From the NCBI GenBank assembly GCA_017545095.1, contig JAFYCU010000176.1:1-12008 (forward strand): 12,008 nucleotides of DNA, written 5' to 3'. The number at the start of each line of letters is the position of its first letter. Positions within the stretch are counted from its first letter, which is position 1. Below are positions 5,835 to 12,008 of this stretch, one piece after another. The position numbers and the translations under genes are program-made. The notes beneath the pieces were generated by a model. It saw only the letters and a program-made list of their open reading frames with translations, had not been told where the DNA came from and did no database searches. This DNA is from Muribaculaceae bacterium. GTDB taxonomy: Bacteria > Bacteroidota > Bacteroidia > Bacteroidales > Muribaculaceae.

Positions 5835-5856
5835 AGCCCCGCCTTCAGGAGGGGCT
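5835..5856. terminator. Second, interrupted hairpin directly after the GH13 gene
   Basis: AGCCCC (5835-5840) pairs with GGGGCT (5851-5856), and inside it CCT pairs with AGG, separated by one unpaired base on each side. It begins about 27 nt after the GH13 stop codon on the minus strand. No T-run follows. Together with the 15-bp hairpin further on it probably marks the 3' end of the GH13 transcript. Confidence 0.4.
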
Positions 5857-5882
5857 GGGGTCTTCTGGCCGGCACAAGTGCC

Positions 5883-7205
5883 CTACTTGTTTTTCATGAT
5901 GCGATATTCGTAGGGCGCGAGGTGGATGCGTGCGGTGGTGTCGACCTGGGTGCTGTCGAGCAGGTTGATGCGCTGGCGGTTGCGGAGCACGTCGGGGATG
6001 GTGACGTCGGTCTCACGGTCGCGGACGTTGACGGCAACGAGATACACGCCGTTGCCTTTGGAGAATAGCAGCACATCGGGTGTCGAGAAGCTGGCCGGAG
6101 CTCCATGGCGGAGTGCGCTCTCGGCGTTGTAGATGGCGATGAGACGCTGATACTCGCGGTAGATGTCGGGATTGGCGGTCCAGTCCACGGGGACGTAGTG
6201 GAAGAAGTTGATGGGGTTGGGATAGGCCACTTCTTGCGAGCCGTAGATGAGAGCTCCGCCGTGGAGGAAGGTGGTGGCGACAAAGGCGGCCATCTGCCCT
6301 CGGGGGCCGAACTGAGCCACAGGGGTGACCTCGGTGGAGTTGTCGTGATTGGTGGTGAAGCGCAGTTTCACTTTTCCGTCAGGCAGGCCGTTATACTCGG
6401 CGGTGTCGGCCTCGACGAGTGCGGTTGCAGGCGCTCCCTCGGTGAACACCTTGACGAGCGTGCCCTTGAAGTTCCAGGCGTAGTTCATGTCGAAGCCAGC
6501 GTCGAAGTTATCGGGCCGGTTACCCTCGGCGAGCATGAGCAGCTGGCGGGGTTTGGCGGCGGCACGGAGTGTGTCGATGGCGTTGCGCCAGAAGTCGACG
6601 GGCACCATGTCGGCGACATCGCAGCGGAAGCCGTCGACACCGACCTGGGTAACCCAGTACATCATGGCATCGATCATGGCCTGGCGCAAGTCGGTGTTGT
6701 CGTAGTTGAGGTCGGCCACGTCGGTCCAGTCGGTGTTAGGGGGATAGATGATGTTGCCGAGCGAGTCGTGGGTGTACCAGTCGGGGTGCTGTGCCAGCCA
6801 GGGGTTGTCCCAGGCGGTGTGGTTGGCCACCCAGTCGAGGATCAGGGCAATGCCGCGGCTGTGGCAGGAGTCGATGAGCTGTCGCAGGTCGTCGACGGTG
6901 CCAAACTCGGGGGCGATGGCTTTGTAGTCGCGGATGGAATAGGGCGAGTTTTTGGTTTTCTCTTCGCCGATGGGATAGATGGGCATGACCCAGATGACGT
7001 TGACGCCGAGTGCGGCGATGGAGTCGAGGCGTGCGGTGACGGCCTTGAGCGACTGCTGGGGCGCGAACACACGCGGGTTGACTTGATACATCACCACGTC
7101 GGGCACATCGGGCAGCTGGAACGTGGCGGGCTGCTTGCCCTTGGGGTCGCAAGCGACGAGGACGAGGAGCAGCACGAGCGGCAATAACAGAAGAATTTTT
7201 TTCAT
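5883..7205 (-). CDS. GH13 alpha-amylase-family lipoprotein
   Basis: The 440-residue protein starts with a lipoprotein signal peptide (MKKILLLLPLVLLLVLVAC; lipidated Cys19), so it acts in the cell envelope. The GH13 barrel then shows all four conserved regions: DWVANH (124-129), GFRCDVADM (192-200, nucleophile Asp196), MLAEGN (224-229, acid/base Glu227) and FTTNHDN (283-289, Asp288). It should cleave alpha-1,4 or alpha-1,6 glucosidic bonds in starch- or glycogen-like glucans. The product pattern cannot be told. I start at MKKIL rather than at the upstream in-frame ATG (7346): this start gives a proper signal peptide, and the longer form would run through a terminator hairpin. A promoter ends about 30 bp before it. 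It is a single-gene unit with no SusC/SusD pair nearby. A short C-terminal beta domain follows the barrel. Confidence 0.93.
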   Translation of the reverse strand: MKKILLLLPLVLLLVLVACDPKGKQPATFQLPDVPDVVMYQVNPRVFAPQQSLKAVTARLDSIAALGVNVIWVMPIYPIGEEKTKNSPYSIRDYKAIAPEFGTVDDLRQLIDSCHSRGIALILDWVANHTAWDNPWLAQHPDWYTHDSLGNIIYPPNTDWTDVADLNYDNTDLRQAMIDAMMYWVTQVGVDGFRCDVADMVPVDFWRNAIDTLRAAAKPRQLLMLAEGNRPDNFDAGFDMNYAWNFKGTLVKVFTEGAPATALVEADTAEYNGLPDGKVKLRFTTNHDNSTEVTPVAQFGPRGQMAAFVATTFLHGGALIYGSQEVAYPNPINFFHYVPVDWTANPDIYREYQRLIAIYNAESALRHGAPASFSTPDVLLFSKGNGVYLVAVNVRDRETDVTIPDVLRNRQRINLLDSTQVDTTARIHLAPYEYRIMKNK

Positions 7206-7235
7206 AACAACTTGTATTGATTGGTTATTAGAGCG

Positions 7236-7267
7236 TAAAATTAGGGTAAAAAAATGACATGGGCAAA
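7236..7267 (-). promoter_or_regulatory. Promoter of the GH13 gene
   Basis: On the minus strand TTTG (7264-7267) is followed after exactly 20 bp by TAATTTTA (7236-7243), a 7-of-8 match to TAnnTTTG. Spacing and sequence fit the Bacteroidetes -33/-7 promoter. Transcription would start near 7229, leaving a 5' leader of about 24 nt before the lipoprotein ATG. It sits right behind the second pfp terminator, so the gene is separated from pfp. Confidence 0.65.
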
Positions 7268-7275
7268 TTTTTCGG

Positions 7276-7313
7276 AAAAAATCCCCCGAAGTGCGGCAAA
7301 GCACTTGGGGGAT
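7276..7313 (-). terminator. Second intrinsic terminator after pfp
   Basis: ATCCCCC and AAGTGC (7281-7294, one bulged G) pair with GCACTT and GGGGGAT (7301-7313) across a 6-nt loop. On the minus strand the stem runs straight into six T residues. This is a strong intrinsic terminator, about 80 bp beyond the first one. Confidence 0.85.
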
Positions 7314-7335
7314 GCAAGCAGATTGGAAGGTAAAT

Positions 7336-7391
7336 AAAAAGCTCACAGCTGCCTGGCGGCTCGCGCCATCAGGCCCAAGCTGTGAGTTTTT
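7336..7391 (-). terminator. First intrinsic terminator after pfp (A-stem-T form, possibly bidirectional)
   Basis: CTCACAGCT (7342-7350) pairs with AGCTGTGAG (7378-7386), and inside it GCCTG pairs with CAGGC. On the minus strand the stem is followed by CTTTTT, and on the plus strand by five T residues, so it could work in both directions. It begins within 10 bp of the pfp stop codon. Confidence 0.9.
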
Positions 7392-7395
7392 GGTG

Positions 7396-9048
7396 TCAGT
7401 CGTCGGCGTGCTCGTAATACATGGTGCGCGGCGGCTGGTCGCACACCTCGGCGGGGCCGAAGTACTGGATGGGACCGGGATAGGTGTAGCAGGTTTCGCG
7501 TGCCCACTCGTCGCGCATGGCCTTGAAGGCCTTGAAGGGCTTGCCCTCGAGGTCGACGAGTGCTTTTTTGATCACGGGTTTCTCCTTGCCGTTGCGGCGT
7601 TCCATGTTCATCATCATGGTGATGGGGAAACCGCCTGCCACCCACTCGGTGGAGGGCTTGGTGAGGTTGCGCACGCTCGACATGTAGCCGGTGGCGCCGC
7701 AGTTGATGAGCTGTGCGGCGTTGTAGCCCAGGGCGTAGCAGTAGTCGGCGTCGAAGTTCGACGGCGTGGCGCAACGGCCTTCGTAGCCGAAGAAGTGGGT
7801 CTGTGCGGCAAACTTGCCTTTGTACTGTCCGTCCATCTTCATCTCGGCGAGGCGTTTGCGCACCATCTCGGCGAGCATCTTCTCGGTTTCGACGAGCGAG
7901 AGCTGCACGTTGCCGTGTGCGTCGCGGTCGAGGGTGAGCTGACGCGACACGCTGAGCGGCAGGCGCATGAACACGAGCGCACTGTCGTTGCTCAGGTGCG
8001 AAATCACATACTCGCGGCGTTCGTCGGCATAGAGCTGTGCAAAGGTGGTGTGGTTGGCGAGCATCTCGTTCATCTCGTTGATGAGTTTACGGAATGCGGG
8101 TATGAACTCGATGAGTCCTTCGGGCACCAGCACGGTGCCGTAGTTCATGCCGCGTGCGGCACGGTCGGCCACCACCTGAGCGATTTCGTTCACGAGGTCG
8201 TTGAGGGTCATGTTCTTGGCCTCCACCTCTTCGCTCACGATGCAGATGTTGGGCTGGGTCTGGAGTCCGCACTCCAGGGTGATGTGCGATGCCGAGCGCC
8301 CCATGAGCTTGATGAAGTGCCAGTATTTCTTGGCGCTGTTGCAGTCGCGCTCGATGTTGCCGATCACTTCGGCATAGACCTTGGTGGCGGTGTCGAAGCC
8401 GAACGAGGTCTCGATGAATTCGTTCTTAAGGTCGCCGTCGATGGTTTTTGGGCATCCAATCACCTGCACGGGCACGTTGTTGGCCTTGTAGTATTCGGCG
8501 AGTATGGCGGCGTTGGTGTTGCTGTCATCGCCACCGATGATCACGAGTGCGCTGATGTTGAGCTTCTCCAGGATGATGCGTCCCTGCTCGAACTGCTCCA
8601 CCTTGTCGAGCTTGGTGCGACCTGAGCCGATGATGTCGAATCCGCCGGTGTTGCGGTATTCGTCGATGATGTCGGCGGTGAGCTCTTTGTAGTCGTGGTT
8701 GACGAGTCCGTCGGGGCCCATGAGGAAGCCATAGAGTCGGTTCTCGTTGTTGAGGGCCTTGAGTCCGTCATAGAGTCCGCTGATGACGTTGTGTCCGCCG
8801 GGAGCCTGTCCGCCCGAGAGAATCACGCCCACGTTCACGGCGCGGTTTTCGCCTGCGGGCTGGTCGGCCGGGGCGAAGGTGAGCTGGGGCTGGCCGTAGG
8901 TGCAGGGGAAGATTCGCTTGATGTCGTCTTGATCGGCCACCGATTGGGTGGAATTGCCCTTGACCACCTTCACGGGGCCACGGAGGGCCTCAGGAAGCTT
9001 GGGTTGATAGGCAGCTCTGAGCTGCTGAAGTACGCTTTTTTTTGCCAT
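7396..9048 (-). CDS. pfp: Pyrophosphate-dependent 6-phosphofructokinase (long type)
   Basis: This enzyme phosphorylates fructose-6-phosphate to fructose-1,6-bisphosphate with pyrophosphate in place of ATP, reversibly, in the cytoplasm. The 550-residue length matches the long PPi-PFK form shared by Bacteroidetes, spirochaetes and plants. Landmarks: LSGGQAPGG (78-86, phosphate-binding loop), IIGGDDSN (170-177, where the second Asp marks PPi use), PKTIDGD (200-206, catalytic Asp) and KLMGRSASH (247-255, sugar phosphate binding). The start MAKKSV is the natural one, with a promoter about 40 bp before it. Two terminators follow the stop, so it is a single-gene transcript. It is GC-rich, of host type, and a core metabolic gene. 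Confidence 0.96.
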   Translation of the reverse strand: MAKKSVLQQLRAAYQPKLPEALRGPVKVVKGNSTQSVADQDDIKRIFPCTYGQPQLTFAPADQPAGENRAVNVGVILSGGQAPGGHNVISGLYDGLKALNNENRLYGFLMGPDGLVNHDYKELTADIIDEYRNTGGFDIIGSGRTKLDKVEQFEQGRIILEKLNISALVIIGGDDSNTNAAILAEYYKANNVPVQVIGCPKTIDGDLKNEFIETSFGFDTATKVYAEVIGNIERDCNSAKKYWHFIKLMGRSASHITLECGLQTQPNICIVSEEVEAKNMTLNDLVNEIAQVVADRAARGMNYGTVLVPEGLIEFIPAFRKLINEMNEMLANHTTFAQLYADERREYVISHLSNDSALVFMRLPLSVSRQLTLDRDAHGNVQLSLVETEKMLAEMVRKRLAEMKMDGQYKGKFAAQTHFFGYEGRCATPSNFDADYCYALGYNAAQLINCGATGYMSSVRNLTKPSTEWVAGGFPITMMMNMERRNGKEKPVIKKALVDLEGKPFKAFKAMRDEWARETCYTYPGPIQYFGPAEVCDQPPRTMYYEHADD

Positions 9049-9089
9049 ATATAATAACCAGTTAAAATTTCCCTAATTTTTTTAGGCTG

Positions 9090-9120
9090 CAAATTTCGCA
9101 AAAAAATGGCACATGGTCAA
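9090..9120 (-). promoter_or_regulatory. Promoter of pfp
   Basis: On the minus strand TTG (9118-9120) is followed after 20 bp by GAAATTTG (9090-9097), which matches TAnnTTTG at 5 of 6 fixed positions. Transcription would start near 9083, giving a leader of about 35 nt. Between it and the gene stands a small CCTAA/TTAGG inverted repeat of unknown meaning. Confidence 0.55.
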
Positions 9121-9145
9121 CAGGGGTATCGATTTTTTGTCGAAA

Positions 9146-10444
9146 TTATGTCCTCAATCGGTTGCAATCGGTAACGATGGCGGTTGCCATGGCGTCGTCG
9201 CGCAAGTAGCGTTGCGCCATTTCGAGCAGCTGCTGGGCATCGATGGTGCGCAGGGTGTGCACCTGGTCGTTGAAGTATTCGGGATAGATGCCTATGGTGA
9301 TGGTCGAAGCCACGTAACCGCCCACGTTGAAGGGTGTGTCGAGGGTCTTGACCAGGTCGCCGAGCATGTTCTGCCGCACCAGGCTGAGTTCCTCGTCGGG
9401 CACGGGTTCGCTGCGCAGGCGTTGCAGCTCAAGGCGTATCTCGTCCATCACGGCCCAGGTGCTGTCGATTTTGCACTCGGTGCTGATGCCAACATAGCCA
9501 TCGTGCTCACGGCCCGAGAGGTAGGCTTGTATGCCGTAGGTGTAGCCTTTCTGCTCGCGAATGTTGACCGAGAGTCGGCTGCCGATGTAGCCGCCGAGCA
9601 CGTTGGCGAGGATGCGCAGCGGGATGTAGTGCGGATGCCTGCGCGGCACGGCGGGCATGGCAATGGCGATGGCCGACTGCAACGCATCGGGGTGATGCAC
9701 AACGTGCTGCGCGGCCTGGAATGGCTGGGCGATGGCATTCCAGTCGAATGGCGGTGTTGCCTGGCCGGGCATGGCGAGCGATTCCAAAGCCTGCGTGACC
9801 CGGGCGAGCACCTCGGGGCTGATTTGCCCCGCGAGCACGGCACACAGGTTGGCCGTGCGGTAGTGGCTCTGGTGGAACGTGCGCAAATCGTCGGGGGTGA
9901 GTGCCATCACGTCGTCGGGCATGATGTCGCGTGCCAGGGGGTGATGGTCGCCGTAGTACATCCGTGCGAGTTCCATCATGGCCAGGAACCTCACCTGCTG
10001 GTGGACTGCGGCAAAGTTGGCTGCGTAGCGGCGTTGCAGCACCTGCATGTCGGCGGCAAGGAAGGTGGGATGCTGCAAGCAGTCGCACAGCACGTCGAGC
10101 GAGGGCTGCACGTTGTCGTTGAGCGAGAGCACCGCGATTTCGGTCCACTCGTCGTAGGCCTGCACGGTGATGCGCGAGCCGTAGTAGTCGAGCGTTTCGG
10201 CGATTTGCTGCGAGGTGCGGCTGTGCGTGCCCTCGGTGGCGGTGAAGGCGGTAATGGCCGCTTGCATGGGTCGTGCCTCGTGCAGCTCGCCGCCACGGAT
10301 GAATACCGACAGGCGGTTCATCCCGTCCTGACCGCCATCGACCACATACAGTGGAATGCCGTTGCTCAGGATGCGCGCGGGCGGCATGTTGAGGCGCACT
10401 TCGCCATAGGGACGAACAGGCGGCTGAATAGTAAGGTCGTTCAT
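9146..10444 (-). CDS. M16-family peptidase-like protein without the zinc motif
   Basis: The 432-residue protein has the two-domain M16 (pitrilysin/processing peptidase) layout. The N-terminal half shows VFIRGGELHEARP (47-59) and EGTHSRTSQQIAETLDYYGS (71-90), which flank the active site in the family. Where HxxEH belongs, residues 63-67 read AITAF, so both His and the Glu are gone and no zinc site can form. The C-terminal half keeps GGYIGSRLSVNIREQKGYTYGI (284-305), whose Arg and Tyr residues bind substrate in active partners. This fits the non-catalytic subunit of an M16 pair, as with MPP-alpha or the paired M16 proteins of many bacteria. No catalytic partner lies in the window. There is no signal peptide, so it is probably cytoplasmic. 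It follows kdsB by 30 bp and is likely co-transcribed. Confidence 0.87.
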   Translation of the reverse strand: MNDLTIQPPVRPYGEVRLNMPPARILSNGIPLYVVDGGQDGMNRLSVFIRGGELHEARPMQAAITAFTATEGTHSRTSQQIAETLDYYGSRITVQAYDEWTEIAVLSLNDNVQPSLDVLCDCLQHPTFLAADMQVLQRRYAANFAAVHQQVRFLAMMELARMYYGDHHPLARDIMPDDVMALTPDDLRTFHQSHYRTANLCAVLAGQISPEVLARVTQALESLAMPGQATPPFDWNAIAQPFQAAQHVVHHPDALQSAIAIAMPAVPRRHPHYIPLRILANVLGGYIGSRLSVNIREQKGYTYGIQAYLSGREHDGYVGISTECKIDSTWAVMDEIRLELQRLRSEPVPDEELSLVRQNMLGDLVKTLDTPFNVGGYVASTITIGIYPEYFNDQVHTLRTIDAQQLLEMAQRYLRDDAMATAIVTDCNRLRT

Positions 10445-10474
10445 GTGATGATTGATTGCTTGATTGATAGTCGT

Positions 10475-11230
10475 TTACTCGTTTTCCGCCAAGAATTGCT
10501 CGGCTCGCTGCAGGTCGTCGGGGGTGTCGATGCCTATGGTTTGCGCCGTGGAGATGGCGGTCTGGATCACGTAGCCATTCTGAAGCCATCGCAGCTGCTC
10601 GAGCGACTCGGCCAGCTCGAGCGACGACGGCGACAGCTGGGTGATGCGAGCGAGCACGCTGGCACGGTAGGCGTAAAGGCCGATGTGGGTGTAGAACTGC
10701 ACACGCTCGGGCCACTGCTCACGCTCGCAGCCGCGCACATAGGGGATGACCGAGCGCGAGAAATAGCGTGCCCGCATCTGGTTGTCGACCACCACCTTGG
10801 GGGTGTTGGGGTTCTCCAGTTCGGCATACGGGCGCGTGGGGTCGAAGGGTCGCACCAGGGTGGCGATGTCGGTGTCGGGGCGGTCGAAGCAAGCCATCAC
10901 AGCTTGCAGCTGTTCGGGTTGGATGAATGGCTCGTCGCCCTGAATGTTCACCACCACGTCGGCTCCCCCACCCTGCTTCAGGTACGCCTCGTGGCAGCGG
11001 TCGGTGCCGCTGCGGTGCTGGTCGCTGGTCATCACGGCCTGCCCGCCAAAAGCCGCCACAGCCTCCACGATGCGGACGTCGTCGGTGGCCACAACCACAT
11101 GGTCGAGCACTTGGCTCGCCTGTTCATACACGCGCTGAATCATGCGTTTGCCGCCCAGCAGCGCCAATGGTTTGCCCGGAAACCGCGTAGAGCCATACCG
11201 GGCAGGTATAATGCCAATGAATGTGGTCAT
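10475..11230 (-). CDS. kdsB: 3-deoxy-manno-octulosonate cytidylyltransferase
   Basis: KdsB activates Kdo with CTP to CMP-Kdo, the donor for the inner core of lipopolysaccharide, in the cytoplasm. The 251-residue length is typical. The nucleotide-binding start IIPARYGSTRFPGKPL is at residues 7-22, HRSGTDR at 72-78 and VNIQGDEPFI at 94-103 with the magnesium ligand Asp99; FYTHIGLYAYR and the LEQLRWL segment near the C-terminus also fit. It lies 63 bp after the SUMF1-fold gene, in a gap that holds two heptad repeats and no recognisable promoter, so it may be co-transcribed with that gene and with the M16 gene after it. Confidence 0.96.
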   Translation of the reverse strand: MTTFIGIIPARYGSTRFPGKPLALLGGKRMIQRVYEQASQVLDHVVVATDDVRIVEAVAAFGGQAVMTSDQHRSGTDRCHEAYLKQGGGADVVVNIQGDEPFIQPEQLQAVMACFDRPDTDIATLVRPFDPTRPYAELENPNTPKVVVDNQMRARYFSRSVIPYVRGCEREQWPERVQFYTHIGLYAYRASVLARITQLSPSSLELAESLEQLRWLQNGYVIQTAISTAQTIGIDTPDDLQRAEQFLAENE

Positions 11231-11231
11231 A

Positions 11232-11289
11232 TCAGTTTTCAGTTTTCAGTTTTCAGTTTGCGCATCTCGCATCTCGCATCTTGCATCTC
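11232..11289. repeat. Two adjacent heptanucleotide repeats (CAGTTTT and GCATCTY types)
   Basis: Positions 11233-11260 hold CAGTTTT three times and then CAGTTTG. Directly after it, 11262-11289 hold GCATCTC, GCATCTC, GCATCTT, GCATCTC. Both have a 7-bp period although their sequences differ. The second is the reverse complement of the GATGCRA repeat at 5593-5621. They fill nearly all of the 63 bp between the SUMF1-fold gene and kdsB. Role unknown. Confidence 0.88.
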
Positions 11290-11293
11290 CATT

Positions 11294-12008
11294 TCACATT
11301 TCCATGACCAGGCGCAGGCCGATGTTGTGGCTGGTGGCCTCGGGGGGGCTGCATCCGCGTGTGCTCACGCGGCAGTCGGCGATGTCGAAGTCCCACGCAC
11401 CGCCACGGTGCACACGATAGGCCCACTCGGCCAGCGGCGGCTCAGCGGGGCCTTGCGGATTGGTCTGCGAGGTCGAGGGGTAGTCGTCGAACCAGTCGTG
11501 GCACCATTCCCACACGTTGCCGCTCATGTCGTAGAGCCCCAGCTCGTTGGGCCGCTTGCCGCCCACGGCATGGGTGCCGTAGTTGGGGCTGGCGGGGTCA
11601 ATGAGGTAGCTGTTCACGTCGTACCACGCCACCTCGCCCAGGGTGTTGCTGCCGGCATAGTGGTAATGGCGGCTCTTGTTGCCGCCACGGGCCGCAAACT
11701 CCCACTCAGCCTCGGTGGGCAGACGGAAAGTGCGGCCGGTGAGCTGGTTGAGCTGCTCGATGAATGCCTGGCATTGGTTCCAGCTCACCTGCTCCACGGG
11801 GCGTTGCCAATCACCGGTGAACCGACTGGGGTTGCTGCCCATCACGGCCTGCCACAGCTGCTGCGTGACCGGCATCTGCCCGATGGCGAAACGCGAGAGC
11901 GTGACGCGGTGCGGCGGCTGCTCGTCCTCGTAGGCGTCTTCGACTTGCTCGGCAGTGGCTCCCATGGTGAATGTGCCGCCCTCCACAGTAACCATCACAA
12001 AGTCGACC
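11294..12008 (-). CDS. SUMF1/FGE-fold protein, 3' part (start outside the window)
   Basis: The frame is open to the window edge and reads VDFVMVTVEGGTFTMG before continuing, so the ATG at 11995 is an inner codon and the real start lies outside; most such proteins carry N-terminal sequence before this point. Family signatures are EGGTFTMG, PVTQQLWQAVMG, FRLPTEAEWEFAARGG, ELGLYDMSGNVWEWCHDWF, RVHRGGAW and NIGLRLVM. True formylglycine-generating enzymes have two cysteines close after the R-G-G-S/A motif (Cys336 and Cys341 in human FGE). Here only the second position is Cys (AWDFDIADC), while the first is Phe by my alignment. Sulfatase activation is therefore doubtful, and a structural or other role in the SUMF1 family (as for GldJ/GldK-like proteins) is possible. 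Cellular location cannot be judged without the N-terminus. Confidence 0.88.
   Translation of the reverse strand, partial: VDFVMVTVEGGTFTMGATAEQVEDAYEDEQPPHRVTLSRFAIGQMPVTQQLWQAVMGSNPSRFTGDWQRPVEQVSWNQCQAFIEQLNQLTGRTFRLPTEAEWEFAARGGNKSRHYHYAGSNTLGEVAWYDVNSYLIDPASPNYGTHAVGGKRPNELGLYDMSGNVWEWCHDWFDDYPSTSQTNPQGPAEPPLAEWAYRVHRGGAWDFDIADCRVSTRGCSPPEATSHNIGLRLVMEM

Noticed and set aside
5581..5875. Several minus-strand open frames of 60-80 codons between the GH13 gene and the antiterminator
   Set aside because: They overlap each other in different frames, are Pro/Arg/His/Ser-rich, cross hairpins and repeats, and lack start signals.
6105..7187. Plus-strand open frame of 360 codons opposite the GH13 gene
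   Set aside because: Same shadow effect; Gly/Val/Asp-rich without any motif.
7206..7346. Longer N-terminus of the GH13 protein starting at 7346
   Set aside because: It would start inside the first pfp terminator and run through the second one and the promoter; the inner ATG at 7205 begins a proper lipoprotein signal peptide.
7291..8625. Plus-strand open frame of 444 codons opposite pfp
   Set aside because: Low-complexity Val/Gly/His/Glu composition, it runs through the terminator hairpins, and the opposite strand codes for a recognisable full-length enzyme.

Overview
The window looks like a chromosomal piece of a Bacteroidales bacterium (Muribaculaceae- or Prevotellaceae-like; I cannot place the family). 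The signs are the pyrophosphate-dependent phosphofructokinase of the long type, a lipoprotein GH13 enzyme, promoter elements of the Bacteroidetes type (TAnnTTTG with an upstream TTG or TTTG), and a NusG-like antiterminator of the UpxY kind heading a polysaccharide locus. Every gene I can support is read from the minus strand, so the order of transcription runs from high to low coordinates.

Right part (about 12008 to 9146): the end of a SUMF1/FGE-fold protein that enters from outside the window, then kdsB (CMP-Kdo synthesis for lipopolysaccharide), then an M16-family protein that has lost the zinc-binding motif. Short heptanucleotide repeats fill the gap before kdsB. Middle part (9120 to 5883): two independent units, pfp (glycolysis) with its own promoter and two strong terminators, and a GH13 alpha-amylase-type lipoprotein with its own promoter. 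About 500 bp without a gene follow (5380 to 5882), holding hairpins, a heptad repeat, an imperfect direct repeat, and then the promoter and leader of the next operon.

Left part (5541 to 1): a surface-polysaccharide operon. It begins with a NusG/UpxY-like antiterminator carrying an unusual C-terminal extension. Next comes an array of about 4.7 copies of an 83-bp tandem repeat, then the first 41 codons of a Wzx-type flippase cut off at an abrupt junction, then rfbA/rmlA (dTDP-glucose), an ATP-grasp ligase, a GT2 glycosyltransferase with two C-terminal membrane helices, a NeuD/PglD-like sugar O/N-acyltransferase, and the first codons of what may be a membrane acyltransferase running off the left edge. 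Genes from 3668 leftward are tightly packed (gaps of 2 to 36 bp) and visibly AT-rich, while the antiterminator, the flippase stub and everything to the right are GC-rich. The picture is a resident regulatory head with a replaced, foreign glycan cassette behind it.

The most interesting stretch is 3700 to 5541: extended antiterminator, tandem-repeat leader and flippase stub. It may be a regulatory and recombination module for swapping polysaccharide cassettes; that is inference, not something the sequence proves.
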